Below the pieces are notes generated by a model, which worked only from the letters and a program-made list of their open reading frames with translations, ran no database searches and was not told the DNA's origin. A stretch of DNA of 39,118 nt from Algoriphagus marincola HL-49 (GTDB lineage Bacteria; Bacteroidota; Bacteroidia; Cytophagales; Cyclobacteriaceae), in contig LJXT01000017.1 of the NCBI GenBank assembly GCA_001314815.1, forward strand, positions 1 to 39,118. Reading direction: 5' to 3'. Below are positions 31,169 through 37,959 of the stretch, piece after piece (positions within the stretch are counted from its first letter, which is position 1; every line of letters starts with the position of its first letter). The position numbers and the translations under genes are program-made.

Positions 31169-31540
31169 ATGACTGACACAAAAAAATCAATCAAAGACAT
31201 CAGTGTTCAATCCACGGAGAACTGGATGGAAAAGGTGGCTTGGAGAAAAGCGAATAAGGTGTGGTTGAGAAAATCAGCAGACATTGCTCTGAGGATTTTG
31301 GATGCATTAGAGGACTTGGGCTGGAACAAAGCAAGACTGGCTGAAGAAATGGGGGTTTCTCCTCAGCAGGTGAGCAAATATGTGAAGGGAGAGGAGAATT
31401 TTAAGTTGGAAACGATTTGTAATCTGGAGAAAGCTCTTGGCGTAGATTTAATAACCATTTTGCAAGCAGATGAGGAAGTGAGTATAAAGTCAGAAGAGGC
31501 TTTGGTTAACGAGCCGAAAACCAACTATTCCAAAAAATAA
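31169..31540 (+). CDS. XRE/HTH_3 antitoxin-like regulator
   Basis: This 123-residue protein has a Cro/C1-type helix-turn-helix at about residues 43-95: ALEDLGWNKARLAEEMGVSP followed by QQVSKYVKGEENFKLETICNLEKAL. The C-terminal tail is acidic and disordered-looking. It is the second gene of the pair with the toxin-like ORF and probably autoregulates it. It could also bind the repeats upstream of hsdM, though nothing in the sequence shows that. Confidence 0.8.
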   Translation: MTDTKKSIKDISVQSTENWMEKVAWRKANKVWLRKSADIALRILDALEDLGWNKARLAEEMGVSPQQVSKYVKGEENFKLETICNLEKALGVDLITILQADEEVSIKSEEALVNEPKTNYSKK

Positions 31541-31541
31541 T

Positions 31542-31850
31542 AAAAGCCCCTATTTTTCAGAGGGAGCTTTTGAATGTACCTAAGTCTGTCTACCGAAGGT
31601 AGAGCCGGAGTTCCCGATATCCGCTACGCTCCATCGGGATAAACTTCTCCTCCGCCGGAGATCCTGAAAACAAAAAAAGCCCCTTCTTTTCAGAAGGAGC
31701 TTCAGAGTGTATCCAGGCCTGCCTGCCGAAGGTAGGGCCGGAGTTCCCGATATCCGCTACGCTCCATCGGGATAAACTTCTCCTCCGCCGGAGATCCTGA
31801 AAATAAAAAAAGCCCCTTCTTTTCAGAAGGAGCTTCAGAGTGTATCCAGG
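31542..31850. repeat. Tandem 133-bp repeat: tRNA 3'-end fragments with terminators
   Basis: AAAAGCCCC recurs at 31542, 31675 and 31808, giving an exact 133-base period with two full units and the start of a third. The second and third starts are almost identical; the first is more diverged. On the minus strand each unit reads T-arm-like ACTCCGGC, a palindrome-containing insert, CTGGATACA (compare the tRNA-Leu 3' end CTGGGTACA), then an intrinsic terminator GCTCCTTCTGAAAAGAAGGGGC and T run. Each also holds a TCCCGATAT...ATCGGGAT palindrome. Apparent ORFs across this block reflect repeat periodicity. Confidence 0.8.
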
Positions 31851-31980
31851 CCTGCCTGCCGAAGGTAGGGCCGGAGTCGAACATCCCTTCGGAATGCAGG
31901 CCGGCACGCCCGAAGGCATTGGTGTTTGAGACCAATAGATAGATATACAAACCCGATAGTCATCGAGACCGTTGCCTAGG
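31841..31980 (-). pseudogene. tRNA-Leu pseudogene with palindromic insertions (copy D)
   Basis: On the minus strand the anticodon arm and variable arm TTGGTCTCAAACACCAATGC and CTTCGGGCGTGCCGG are identical to the functional tRNA-Leu at 32275-32356. Three other parts are interrupted. The D-arm carries TCTCGATGACTATCGGG, a decayed copy of the palindrome in copy B. The T-arm carries a 19-base insert with CATTCCGAAGGGATG between GCCGG and TTCGACT. The acceptor 3' strand carries an insert with TACCTTCGGCAGGCAGGC. The 5' end CCTAGG abuts the GIY-YIG gene and supplies its stop codon. Confidence 0.75.
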
Positions 31981-32224
31981 AATTAATAATCTGTTTCAAA
32001 AACTCCTTTCCAACACCACTTTTTAGGTATTTTTCTCTTTTTCTAGCTTCTTCCCTAGTTCCAATTTTTTCTAAATAGATCATACGAAATGGAGCATAGG
32101 GTTTTGTTGATCTTCCTTTTCCAGAGTTATGTTCTTCAAGCCGTCTTTCTGGATTATCAGTCATGCCTACGTAGATATAATTCTTTTCAAGACTTTTGAT
32201 AGCGTAGACAAAATATTCATTCAT
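31976..32224 (-). CDS. Small GIY-YIG endonuclease-like protein
   Basis: This 82-residue protein consists of a single GIY-YIG domain. Strand 1 is YFVYAI and strand 2 YIYVGMT, matching the GIY...YIG core; Arg in NPERRLEEHNSGKG and the conserved Glu in FRMIYLEKI complete the catalytic set. The start at 32224 is chosen because upstream in-frame codons run back through the tRNA gene. It lies directly downstream of the tRNA-Leu and its terminator on the same strand, and its TAG stop lies in the 5' end of the tRNA pseudogene. It resembles the stand-alone UPF0213-type proteins; a role in repeat mobility is speculative. Confidence 0.85.
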   Translation of the reverse strand: MNEYFVYAIKSLEKNYIYVGMTDNPERRLEEHNSGKGRSTKPYAPFRMIYLEKIGTREEARKREKYLKSGVGKEFLKQIINS

Positions 32225-32240
32225 TTCTAAAAATAGGCAA

Positions 32241-32270
32241 AAACAAAAAAGACCCACATTTCTGTGAGCC
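32241..32270 (-). terminator. Terminator of the tRNA-Leu transcript
   Basis: On the minus strand GGCTCACA, loop GAAA and TGTGGGTC (two G-U pairs) are followed by TTTTTTG. It starts 4 bases after the mature tRNA 3' end and stops 16 bases before the GIY-YIG ATG. Confidence 0.75.
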
Positions 32271-32274
32271 TTTG

Positions 32275-32356
32275 TACCCAGAGCCGGAGTCGAACCGGCA
32301 CGCCCGAAGGCATTGGTGTTTGAGACCAACGCGTCTACCAATTCCGCCATCTGGGC
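32275..32356 (-). tRNA. tRNA-Leu (anticodon CAA)
   Basis: The minus strand folds as a class II tRNA. The acceptor GCCCAGA pairs with TCTGGGT (one G-U pair). The D-arm has GGCGGAATTGGTAGACGC. The anticodon stem TTGGT/ACCAA encloses loop CTCAAAC, giving anticodon CAA for UUG codons. A long variable arm (TGCCTTCGGGCGT) and the T-arm GCCGG-TTCGACT-CCGGC follow. The discriminator is A, and CCA is not encoded. It is the one intact member of a decayed tRNA-Leu array, with pseudogenes on both sides. Confidence 0.95.
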
Positions 32357-32375
32357 AGCTAATATTTCAATTTAG

Positions 32376-32481
32376 GCATGTTGGTGTTTGCGACCAACGC
32401 GCCTGCCTGCCGGCAAAGGCAGGCCTGTCTACCGACAGGTAGATCTACCATCCCGATAACTATCGGGACCGCCACCTGGGC
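32376..32481 (-). pseudogene. tRNA-Leu pseudogene with D-arm palindromes (copy B)
   Basis: On the minus strand it reads GCCCAGGTGGCGG, then the perfect palindrome TCCCGATAGTTATCGGGA (32451-32468), then TGGTAGA, then about 40 bases holding two more hairpins. These are CTGTC-TACC-GACAG at 32425-32438 and GCCTGCCT-N8-AGGCAGGC at 32401-32424. Next comes GCGCGTTGGTCGCAAACACCAA, close to the normal anticodon arm but with GC for TC in the loop. The copy ends at ATGCC, so variable arm, T-arm and acceptor 3' strand are missing. It lies 19 bases upstream of the intact tRNA. Confidence 0.75.
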
Positions 32482-32545
32482 ATGGTGCTTATTTGCGGAT
32501 TTAAAATTTCCAGGGTTTTAAAAGAATGATCATTTTCTCATTCTC

Positions 32546-32569
32546 GGCGGACAGGTCCGCCACCTGGGC
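32546..32569 (-). pseudogene. tRNA-Leu 5' fragment with palindrome (copy C)
   Basis: The minus strand reads GCCCAGGTGGCGG, the same first 13 bases as copy B, and then continues into the palindrome GGCGGAC-CT-GTCCGCC (32546-32561), which shares the GGCGG of the tRNA. Nothing else of the tRNA remains. Confidence 0.6.
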
Positions 32570-32637
32570 ATTTCAAAATTCCCCGTTGCTTTCCAAACGG
32601 GATGCAAATATGAATACAATTTTATTTTTCTCCAACC

Positions 32638-32937
32638 CTAGATTTCCACTTCATCCAACTTTTTTGTGCTGAAGGCCTGAGGTCTATCCGAAAAAAGGGT
32701 CTTCGTATAGCTCCAAACTGATTTAAAAAGCTCAGAATCACGGTATTCATTCAGACTCTTCTCACTATCCCAATGACTGTAGGTTATGAAAATATTTTTC
32801 TGATTTTCATCTTGCCAAAGTTCAAGATGCCGACAACCAGGAAATGAGCGAATCTTTTTCTTATTGGATTCAAAGTTTTCTAAAAAAGCAGCAACCTTTT
32901 CTTCCTGAAAGGTCATTCGTACAATTCGGATTAGCAT
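32638..32937 (-). CDS. Antibiotic biosynthesis monooxygenase (ABM) domain protein
   Basis: This 99-residue single-domain protein with the ferredoxin-like ABM fold has LIRIVRMTFQEEKVAAFLEN, FPGCRHLELWQDENQKNIFI and TYSHWDSEKSLNEYRDSELF. Such domains act as small cofactor-free oxygenases or as binding subunits; the substrate cannot be predicted. It starts 3 bases after the SAM hydrolase gene and is probably cotranscribed with it. Confidence 0.87.
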   Translation of the reverse strand: MLIRIVRMTFQEEKVAAFLENFESNKKKIRSFPGCRHLELWQDENQKNIFITYSHWDSEKSLNEYRDSELFKSVWSYTKTLFSDRPQAFSTKKLDEVEI

Positions 32938-32940
32938 GAG

Positions 32941-33711
32941 TTAGGGATTGAAATAAATAGTAACCACAGACTCAAAGCGCAAGCCAAGAAGAGAACCGGC
33001 ATCTCCGTGATTGATGGCGATTTCTAGCAGTCCTAGGCTATTGAAATAGGCAAAACAGTCACCTAGGTCCACCTGTCCAAATCCATTATGAAGGCGATCA
33101 AGCCTCTCTCTACCGATTTCAATGGTAAAATTACCGGGGTTCAATTTGTCGAAGAGTTCTTTACTGATATTTGTGATGGCATTTCCATAGCGATCCACCC
33201 GTATGACATGGCCTGTGATAAATTCACGGGTGGCTTTGGGATTGCGGGGCATGGCTTTTTTGAATTGATCCAAGGGCCCACCAAAATCATGGATGGCAGC
33301 TCCTGACGCTACTTTGGCAGCAATCGGAGCTAAGATGTCTTTTGCAGGGAAGCTACTTTCCTGCACGTGGATATCTGCAAATTTGACCAGAATGCCGGGT
33401 TCTTTATCAGCCAGAAGACTCAGAATGCCGTTGTTTGGAGCGATAAAAATATGCTCTTCCAGTTTGGCTCCGATATAGCCTTGTGTCATTTCGCCGGTAG
33501 TATTGACCGCTACCAAGTGCACGGTTCCTTTCGGAAAATCTCTAAATGATGCCTTTAAAATGAAAGCAGCTTGCTCCAGATCAAATGACTTGATATGATG
33601 AGACAAGTCAATGATATTCAATTGCGGATTGATCGCCAACATTTTGGCTTTCACCACAGGTACGTAATGATCCTGATCTCCAAAATCTGAGATGAATGTC
33701 ACCAAGGCCAT
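32941..33711 (-). CDS. SAM hydroxide adenosyltransferase (DUF62 family)
   Basis: The 256-residue protein belongs to the DUF62/duf62-fluorinase fold. It has the N-terminal FISDFGDQDHYVPVVKAKML, NPQLNIIDLSHHIKSFDLEQ, FIAPNNGILSLL and the C-terminal RVDRYGNAITNI. Members hydrolyse S-adenosylmethionine to adenosine and methionine using water. The first gene of a two-gene minus-strand unit, it has a promoter at 33761-33791. Confidence 0.9.
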   Translation of the reverse strand: MALVTFISDFGDQDHYVPVVKAKMLAINPQLNIIDLSHHIKSFDLEQAAFILKASFRDFPKGTVHLVAVNTTGEMTQGYIGAKLEEHIFIAPNNGILSLLADKEPGILVKFADIHVQESSFPAKDILAPIAAKVASGAAIHDFGGPLDQFKKAMPRNPKATREFITGHVIRVDRYGNAITNISKELFDKLNPGNFTIEIGRERLDRLHNGFGQVDLGDCFAYFNSLGLLEIAINHGDAGSLLGLRFESVVTIYFNP

Positions 33712-33735
33712 AGAAGCAAGTCAATTAAAATTATG

Positions 33736-33743
33736 TACTTTTG
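33736..33743 (+). promoter_or_regulatory. -7 box (TAnnTTTG) for phoH
   Basis: TACTTTTG on the plus strand, about 72 bases upstream of the phoH start. No -33 TTTG at standard spacing was found. Confidence 0.45.
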
Positions 33744-33760
33744 TTGAGAGGGCTTTGAGA

Positions 33761-33791
33761 CAAAAATAGAATAATATCTCAGCCCCTTCAA
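33761..33791 (-). promoter_or_regulatory. Promoter for the SAM hydrolase operon
   Basis: On the minus strand TTG (33791-33789), a 20-base spacer and TATTTTTG (33768-33761) fit the Bacteroidota -33/-7 promoter layout, 50 bases upstream of the ATG. It is divergent to the phoH box, so one 100-base region serves both directions. Confidence 0.6.
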
Positions 33792-33814
33792 GAATATTTA
33801 ACTGAATAAAAAAT

Positions 33815-34804
33815 TTGGTAGAAAAAGTAATCACGCTGGAAAATGTGCCCCTTGCAGAATTTTTAGGGCAAGCAAATGAAAACATCCGTCAGGTGGCGCA
33901 GGCATTTCCTCAAAGCAAAATCATCTCTCGGGGCAACGAAATCCGAATTCAGGGCGGTGCACCCGAAATTCTGCGCATCAATAATTTGATCAACCTTCTC
34001 TTGGAGCATGTCGAGCGATTCGGTCATCTCAGCCCGGACAAGGTGAAAGACTATCTCGATATGGAGGGAATCCCTTTTGAGCAGTCTAGTCGGGATCAGG
34101 TCATCGTGTTTGGGAATAAGGGCTTGGTCATCAAACCCAAATCCCCTAATCAACGGAAGCTTATAGAGGCCTCTTTCAAAAATGATTTGGTCTTCGCTTT
34201 GGGACCGGCAGGTACCGGGAAAACATACATTGCCGTCGCTTTGGCCGTTCGGGCATTGAAAAATCGTGAGGTTAAGCGAATCATCATTACTCGCCCTGCT
34301 GTTGAGGCTGGTGAGAATCTTGGTTTTTTGCCTGGAGACTTGCAAGAAAAACTCGATCCTTACCTGAGACCTATCTATGATGCCCTGCAGGACATGGTTC
34401 CGCCGGAGAAGCTTAAGTACTATCAGGAGACCCGCGTGATCGAAATCGCTCCGCTTGCCTACATGAGAGGTAGAACACTTCACGATGCCTTCGTGCTTTT
34501 GGATGAGGCGCAGAATACCACTTCTGAGCAGATTAAAATGTTTTTGACTCGAATGGGGCCTAATTCCAAGGTGATCATCACGGGGGATCAGACTCAGGTG
34601 GATTTACCGATCAGGCAAAAGTCCGGACTTAGAGAAGCTCTTCGGATCCTTCAGGGGGTGAAAGGAATTGGGATCGTCAATCTGAGTGGAAAAGATGTCA
34701 TCAGACACAAACTAGTCAAAGCCATCATCGAGGCCTACGATAAGCATCAAACAGAAAAAGATATTTCAAAAAATGAGTCTGCTAGTAGAAAAAGTGACCG
34801 GTAA
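33815..34804 (+). CDS. PhoH family ATPase
   Basis: This 329-residue cytoplasmic P-loop protein of the PhoH type has an N-terminal domain (residues 1-110), then Walker A GPAGTGKT (130-137), Walker B FVLLDEAQN and GDQTQVDLP. The start is taken as TTG at 33815; no nearby ATG would keep the N-terminal VEKVITLENVPLAEFLG segment. PhoH proteins are NTPases/helicases linked to RNA metabolism, often near ybeY in other bacteria. The GNAT gene begins 32 bases inside its end, indicating coupled expression. Confidence 0.9.
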   Translation: MVEKVITLENVPLAEFLGQANENIRQVAQAFPQSKIISRGNEIRIQGGAPEILRINNLINLLLEHVERFGHLSPDKVKDYLDMEGIPFEQSSRDQVIVFGNKGLVIKPKSPNQRKLIEASFKNDLVFALGPAGTGKTYIAVALAVRALKNREVKRIIITRPAVEAGENLGFLPGDLQEKLDPYLRPIYDALQDMVPPEKLKYYQETRVIEIAPLAYMRGRTLHDAFVLLDEAQNTTSEQIKMFLTRMGPNSKVIITGDQTQVDLPIRQKSGLREALRILQGVKGIGIVNLSGKDVIRHKLVKAIIEAYDKHQTEKDISKNESASRKSDR

Positions 34805-35207
34805 AGCCGGAAGGGATATCATTTTCAAGATTCGGGAAGAAGTATTTGTGGTGGAGCAGAAAGTGGATGCCGCTGATGAATACGATGAATTTGAGGAAAC
34901 ATCTACCCATTTTCTCGCGTCTTTAGGAGGGAAGCCTGTCGGTACTGCTAGATGGAGGTTTACTCCTAATGGTATCAAATTGGAGCGCTTTGCAGTTCGA
35001 AAAGAAGTCAGAGGAAAAGGTGTAGGGCAAGCTTTGGTCTCAGCTGTACTGAGAGATATTATGGTTCATCCGGATGCTGCCGGCAAAAAGCGCTACCTAC
35101 ATGCTCAACTAGAAGCTGTTCCACTCTACGCTAAGTTTGGCTTCCAAAAAGTCGGTGATCAATTCGAGGAATGTAATATTCTTCATTACAAAATGGAGTT
35201 AGGCTAA
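34773..35207 (+). CDS. GNAT family N-acetyltransferase
   Basis: This 144-residue GNAT of the ElaA/YjcF-like type has IREEVFVVEQKVDAADEYDE, GTARWRF, and the acetyl-CoA motif ERFAVRKEVRGKGVGQALV (R-G-K-G-V-G). LYAKFGFQKVGDQFEE closes the fold. It overlaps phoH by 32 bases. Substrate not predictable. Confidence 0.88.
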   Translation: MSLLVEKVTGKAGRDIIFKIREEVFVVEQKVDAADEYDEFEETSTHFLASLGGKPVGTARWRFTPNGIKLERFAVRKEVRGKGVGQALVSAVLRDIMVHPDAAGKKRYLHAQLEAVPLYAKFGFQKVGDQFEECNILHYKMELG

Positions 35208-35216
35208 AAAAAATAG

Positions 35217-35224
35217 TAATTTTG
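35217..35224 (+). promoter_or_regulatory. -7 box (TAnnTTTG) before the small ORF and barrel gene
   Basis: TAATTTTG lies 30 bases before the ATG of the 31-codon ORF and 122 bases before the barrel gene, so the small ORF would be the first cistron of that transcript. Confidence 0.5.
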
Positions 35225-35254
35225 TTTTAACCGTTTATTGTTTAAAATTCAGAT

Positions 35255-35350
35255 ATGAAATCGAGCAAGTCGCAAGCGACACACGCTGGGATGATTGTAA
35301 AGCACGCGAGATTCCATGTGGCAGCTGAAAAACAAATTATTAACACATGA
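35255..35350 (+). CDS. Putative 31-residue basic small protein
   Basis: The ATG at 35255 opens a 31-codon frame, MKSSKSQATHAGMIVKHARF and FHVAAEKQIINT in overlapping form, rich in Lys, His, Arg and Ala. Its TGA overlaps the ATG of the beta-barrel gene (ATGA), the same coupling used by genuine operons in this window. It has no signal or membrane segment. The local sequence (GTCGCAAGCGACACACGC) is more GC-rich than the surrounding spacer. It could be a microprotein or a leader peptide; neither is established. Confidence 0.5.
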   Translation: MKSSKSQATHAGMIVKHARFHVAAEKQIINT

Positions 35351-35913
35351 AAAATTTAACTACTCTTCTTTTAACCCTCATTTTCGGGTTTAATGCTTAC
35401 AGTCAAACTGTCGTATCCAGTAGCAGTGGTACTGCCTTTAGCGGAGATAATACCAATGAAATCAAGCTAAATTTCGCAAATCTGATTGCGCTTGGATCGA
35501 TTGAAATTGGATATGAGAAATTCCTCACAGAGGATACTGCACTCGATTTGCAATTGCATATCAATGATAGATTTGGGTATAATTCCCAGGCAAACGGGAA
35601 GAATTATAAAACCAATTCGGTGCAAGCGGCCATGAATTTTTACTTTGGGACTAATCCAAATGGAAGGTTTTTCCTTTACCCACTCGCAAAAATTCGCTTT
35701 GGTGAATTTGAAGAACCGGTAGATGGGGGCATCGCTACCACCAATATGAATGCTTTCATGATTGGAGTGGGTGCGGGATTCAAGTGGGAGCTTTCAGAAA
35801 GCTTTGCCTTTGGCCCCTATGTCAGTATGGCTAGAGGATTCAGCAACGAGGTCGCGGATCGATTTACAAGAATAGAACTCAACGGAGGTTTTAGCCTTGG
35901 CTATCGGTTTTAA
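35347..35913 (+). CDS. Outer-membrane beta-barrel-like protein
   Basis: This 188-residue protein has a signal peptide cleaved near AYSQ (residue 20). The mature part alternates hydrophobic and polar residues in about eight strands, e.g. LIALGSIEIGYEKFL, ALDLQLHINDRFGY and FMIGVGAGFKWEL, and ends with the C-terminal aromatic LGYRF typical of outer-membrane barrels. It resembles the DUF3575/OmpA-like small barrels of Bacteroidota. It is preceded by the coupled 31-codon ORF and followed by a terminator. Function unknown. Confidence 0.8.
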   Translation: MKNLTTLLLTLIFGFNAYSQTVVSSSSGTAFSGDNTNEIKLNFANLIALGSIEIGYEKFLTEDTALDLQLHINDRFGYNSQANGKNYKTNSVQAAMNFYFGTNPNGRFFLYPLAKIRFGEFEEPVDGGIATTNMNAFMIGVGAGFKWELSESFAFGPYVSMARGFSNEVADRFTRIELNGGFSLGYRF

Positions 35914-35932
35914 GATCTAAAAATCTCTTATG

Positions 35933-35967
35933 AAGCCATCCTAAGTTTTTGGGATGGCTTTTTTTTT
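35933..35967 (+). terminator. Intrinsic terminator after the barrel gene
   Basis: AAGCCATCC (35933-35941) and GGATGGCTT (35952-35960) form a perfect 9-bp stem followed by seven T residues. Confidence 0.9.
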
Positions 35968-35996
35968 ACCGTAAATTGTAGGAAAGCTTTTTGAAG

Positions 35997-37913
35997 ATGA
36001 GGTTTTCCGATTATCCCTTTTTGAGATACCTTCTTTTTTTCTTGGCAGGAATCTGCTTGAGTTTTCTGTTTCCTTTGGAGGTTTCCAAGTTGGTTTTTTT
36101 GATTTCGATAGCACTTCTGTGGTTGATTTACTTTTTAGCAGTCCGATCAAAAGCAGGTCTTTCCATATTAACTTGGTTAGCCTATTCACAGTTGATAGTA
36201 TTGGGTTGGTTGCGCCCTTCTTTTCATCAGGAAGTGCAATGGGAATCTGTATTGGATGGTCCTTACCTTGCCCAAGTACAAGCTTATGATCTGCAAAAGC
36301 CCAACTCCAAGGAAAATCTACTTTTAGCCCAGTATTATTTTGATTCTTCCAAATGGGCTAGAGCCAATCAGCAGGTCATCATTTATCATCAATCAGCACA
36401 CGAGTTTATCCCCGGCCAATGGGTACTCGTGTCTGATAAGCCGGAGAAGATTGAAGCCCCTAGAAACCCGAATGAATTTGACTACAAAGGCTTTCTTTCT
36501 CGAAAAGGGATCACTGCCAGACAATTTATCTCGGAGGGAAAATCGCAAATTATCCCTGTTGAAAGTGATCGACCATTCTACTTCTTTGCTGATGATCTAC
36601 GAAAAAGTTTAAGTGATCTGCTAGAAAAAAACATCCCCCAGAATTCATCGCTACCTATCGCCAAGGCCCTGCTTCTCGGTCAAAAGAACCAATTGGATCG
36701 ATCTACCCGAGAGTCTTATTCGGAGGCAGGTGTTATGCATATTTTGGCAGTTTCCGGACTTCATGTTGGGATTCTGGTAGCGGTTTTATTGTTCTTGATT
36801 AAGCCTCTGAAACTATCCGGAATAGCTCGAAAAAGCTACCTCTTAGTCCTGGTTTTAGTTATTTGGACCTACGCGACTATCACAGGTCTTTCTCCTTCCG
36901 TGGTGCGGGCATCCGTCATGTTTACCTTGATTGTCTTGGGTCAGCTTCGGGATCGCAAGCCACCCATATTCAATACTTTGGCCTTCTCGGCGATTTTAAT
37001 GATTGCCGTCAATCCGGGAGTAATCACGGAAGTTGGATTCCAACTTTCCTATTTGGCAGTAGCAGGAATCGTCTTGCTTCAACCACTCATCGTAAGGGTC
37101 TGGTATCCGAAAAGTCGAATATTAGAATATCTCTGGCAGCTTGGAGCAGTCTCAATTGCTGCACAGCTCGCTACTTTTCCACTTTCAGTCTGGTATTTCC
37201 ATAGTTTTCCGGTTTGGTTTCTGCCTGCCAACTTATTGGTCATCCCCATTACATTTTTAATCATGCAGGTTGGGATTCCCCTGTTATTAATCGGCTGGAT
37301 TCCCTTTGTGGGAAAAGCTTTGGGATGGATAGTCGGGAGTTTTATTCAGGTCGAACTTTGGATTTTGGAGGCCTTTCGGCTTTTGCCTTTCCGATTAAGC
37401 GAACTCACCATTCAGCCAGTTACCATGCTTTTGGTTTGGTCATTGCTGCTTGTTTGGGCGGCTTGGGAGTATGGCCCGAAGAAACAGCTTGCTTTCTGGT
37501 CAGTAGCTTTATGGGTTGTTTGGGCTATGAGTGGCATGCTTCAGTTAATTTCCAATCAAAAGCCAGAAGTGGTCATCTACCGGGCAGAGGAAGGTTGGGC
37601 TATTGATTATTGGACAGGAGTAAAATTGAAATCCTGGAATCAGAGTATTTCTTCGGAAGATGCAGATTATGTGATTCTTCCAAATCGTGTCAAAAGCAAT
37701 TGGGGAAATGATCCACAGGAACTTCAGGTTTTCTCAACCCAAGAGGGTGATTTATATTTCTCCGAATTGGATTTGACAATAAGTGAAAAGCGAATGGTTT
37801 TGGGTCAAAAATCTCCTCAGAATATTCAAATGTGGGATTCTCAAGGATGGATTAAACATTCAGATTCCAAAAGCTTAGAGATTCCTTTAAATGCTCTTCG
37901 ATTGACTTTTTGA
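35997..37913 (+). CDS. comEC: ComEC/Rec2-type competence protein (DNA uptake channel)
   Basis: The product is 638 residues from the ATG at 35997; a TTG two codons upstream is possible. It has N-terminal membrane helices, then a DUF4131-like soluble domain (about residues 90-210, WVLVSDKPEKIEAPRNPNEF). The ComEC membrane core follows, with the hallmark HILAVSGLHVGILVA and TGLSPSVVRAS. The C-terminal ~130 residues are short and lack the metallo-beta-lactamase HxHxDH motif seen in Bacillus ComEC. ComEC forms the inner-membrane channel for single-stranded DNA during natural transformation. It stands alone. Confidence 0.87.
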   Translation: MRFSDYPFLRYLLFFLAGICLSFLFPLEVSKLVFLISIALLWLIYFLAVRSKAGLSILTWLAYSQLIVLGWLRPSFHQEVQWESVLDGPYLAQVQAYDLQKPNSKENLLLAQYYFDSSKWARANQQVIIYHQSAHEFIPGQWVLVSDKPEKIEAPRNPNEFDYKGFLSRKGITARQFISEGKSQIIPVESDRPFYFFADDLRKSLSDLLEKNIPQNSSLPIAKALLLGQKNQLDRSTRESYSEAGVMHILAVSGLHVGILVAVLLFLIKPLKLSGIARKSYLLVLVLVIWTYATITGLSPSVVRASVMFTLIVLGQLRDRKPPIFNTLAFSAILMIAVNPGVITEVGFQLSYLAVAGIVLLQPLIVRVWYPKSRILEYLWQLGAVSIAAQLATFPLSVWYFHSFPVWFLPANLLVIPITFLIMQVGIPLLLIGWIPFVGKALGWIVGSFIQVELWILEAFRLLPFRLSELTIQPVTMLLVWSLLLVWAAWEYGPKKQLAFWSVALWVVWAMSGMLQLISNQKPEVVIYRAEEGWAIDYWTGVKLKSWNQSISSEDADYVILPNRVKSNWGNDPQELQVFSTQEGDLYFSELDLTISEKRMVLGQKSPQNIQMWDSQGWIKHSDSKSLEIPLNALRLTF

Positions 37914-37959
37914 AAAAGCCCTACACTGTCCTAACTTGTCCAAGTAAACCCAAAGAATA

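Noticed and set aside
31542..31850. Regular repeats that could suggest a CRISPR array
   Set aside because: The repeat unit is 133 bases, has no short direct repeats separated by unique spacers, and consists of tRNA fragments and terminators; no cas genes are nearby.
31590..31950. Overlapping open frames on the minus strand in the repeat block (109 and 82 codons)
   Set aside because: They arise from the 133-base repeat, in which neither strand is protected from staying open, and their translations repeat themselves without domain features.
31976..32350. GIY-YIG protein starting 42 codons earlier
   Set aside because: The extra codons are the tRNA-Leu gene and its terminator read in frame; the GIY-YIG domain begins right after the internal Met at 32224.
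37500..37913. Metallo-beta-lactamase domain of ComEC
   Set aside because: The C-terminal region contains no HxHxDH motif and is too short; the domain is absent rather than divergent.
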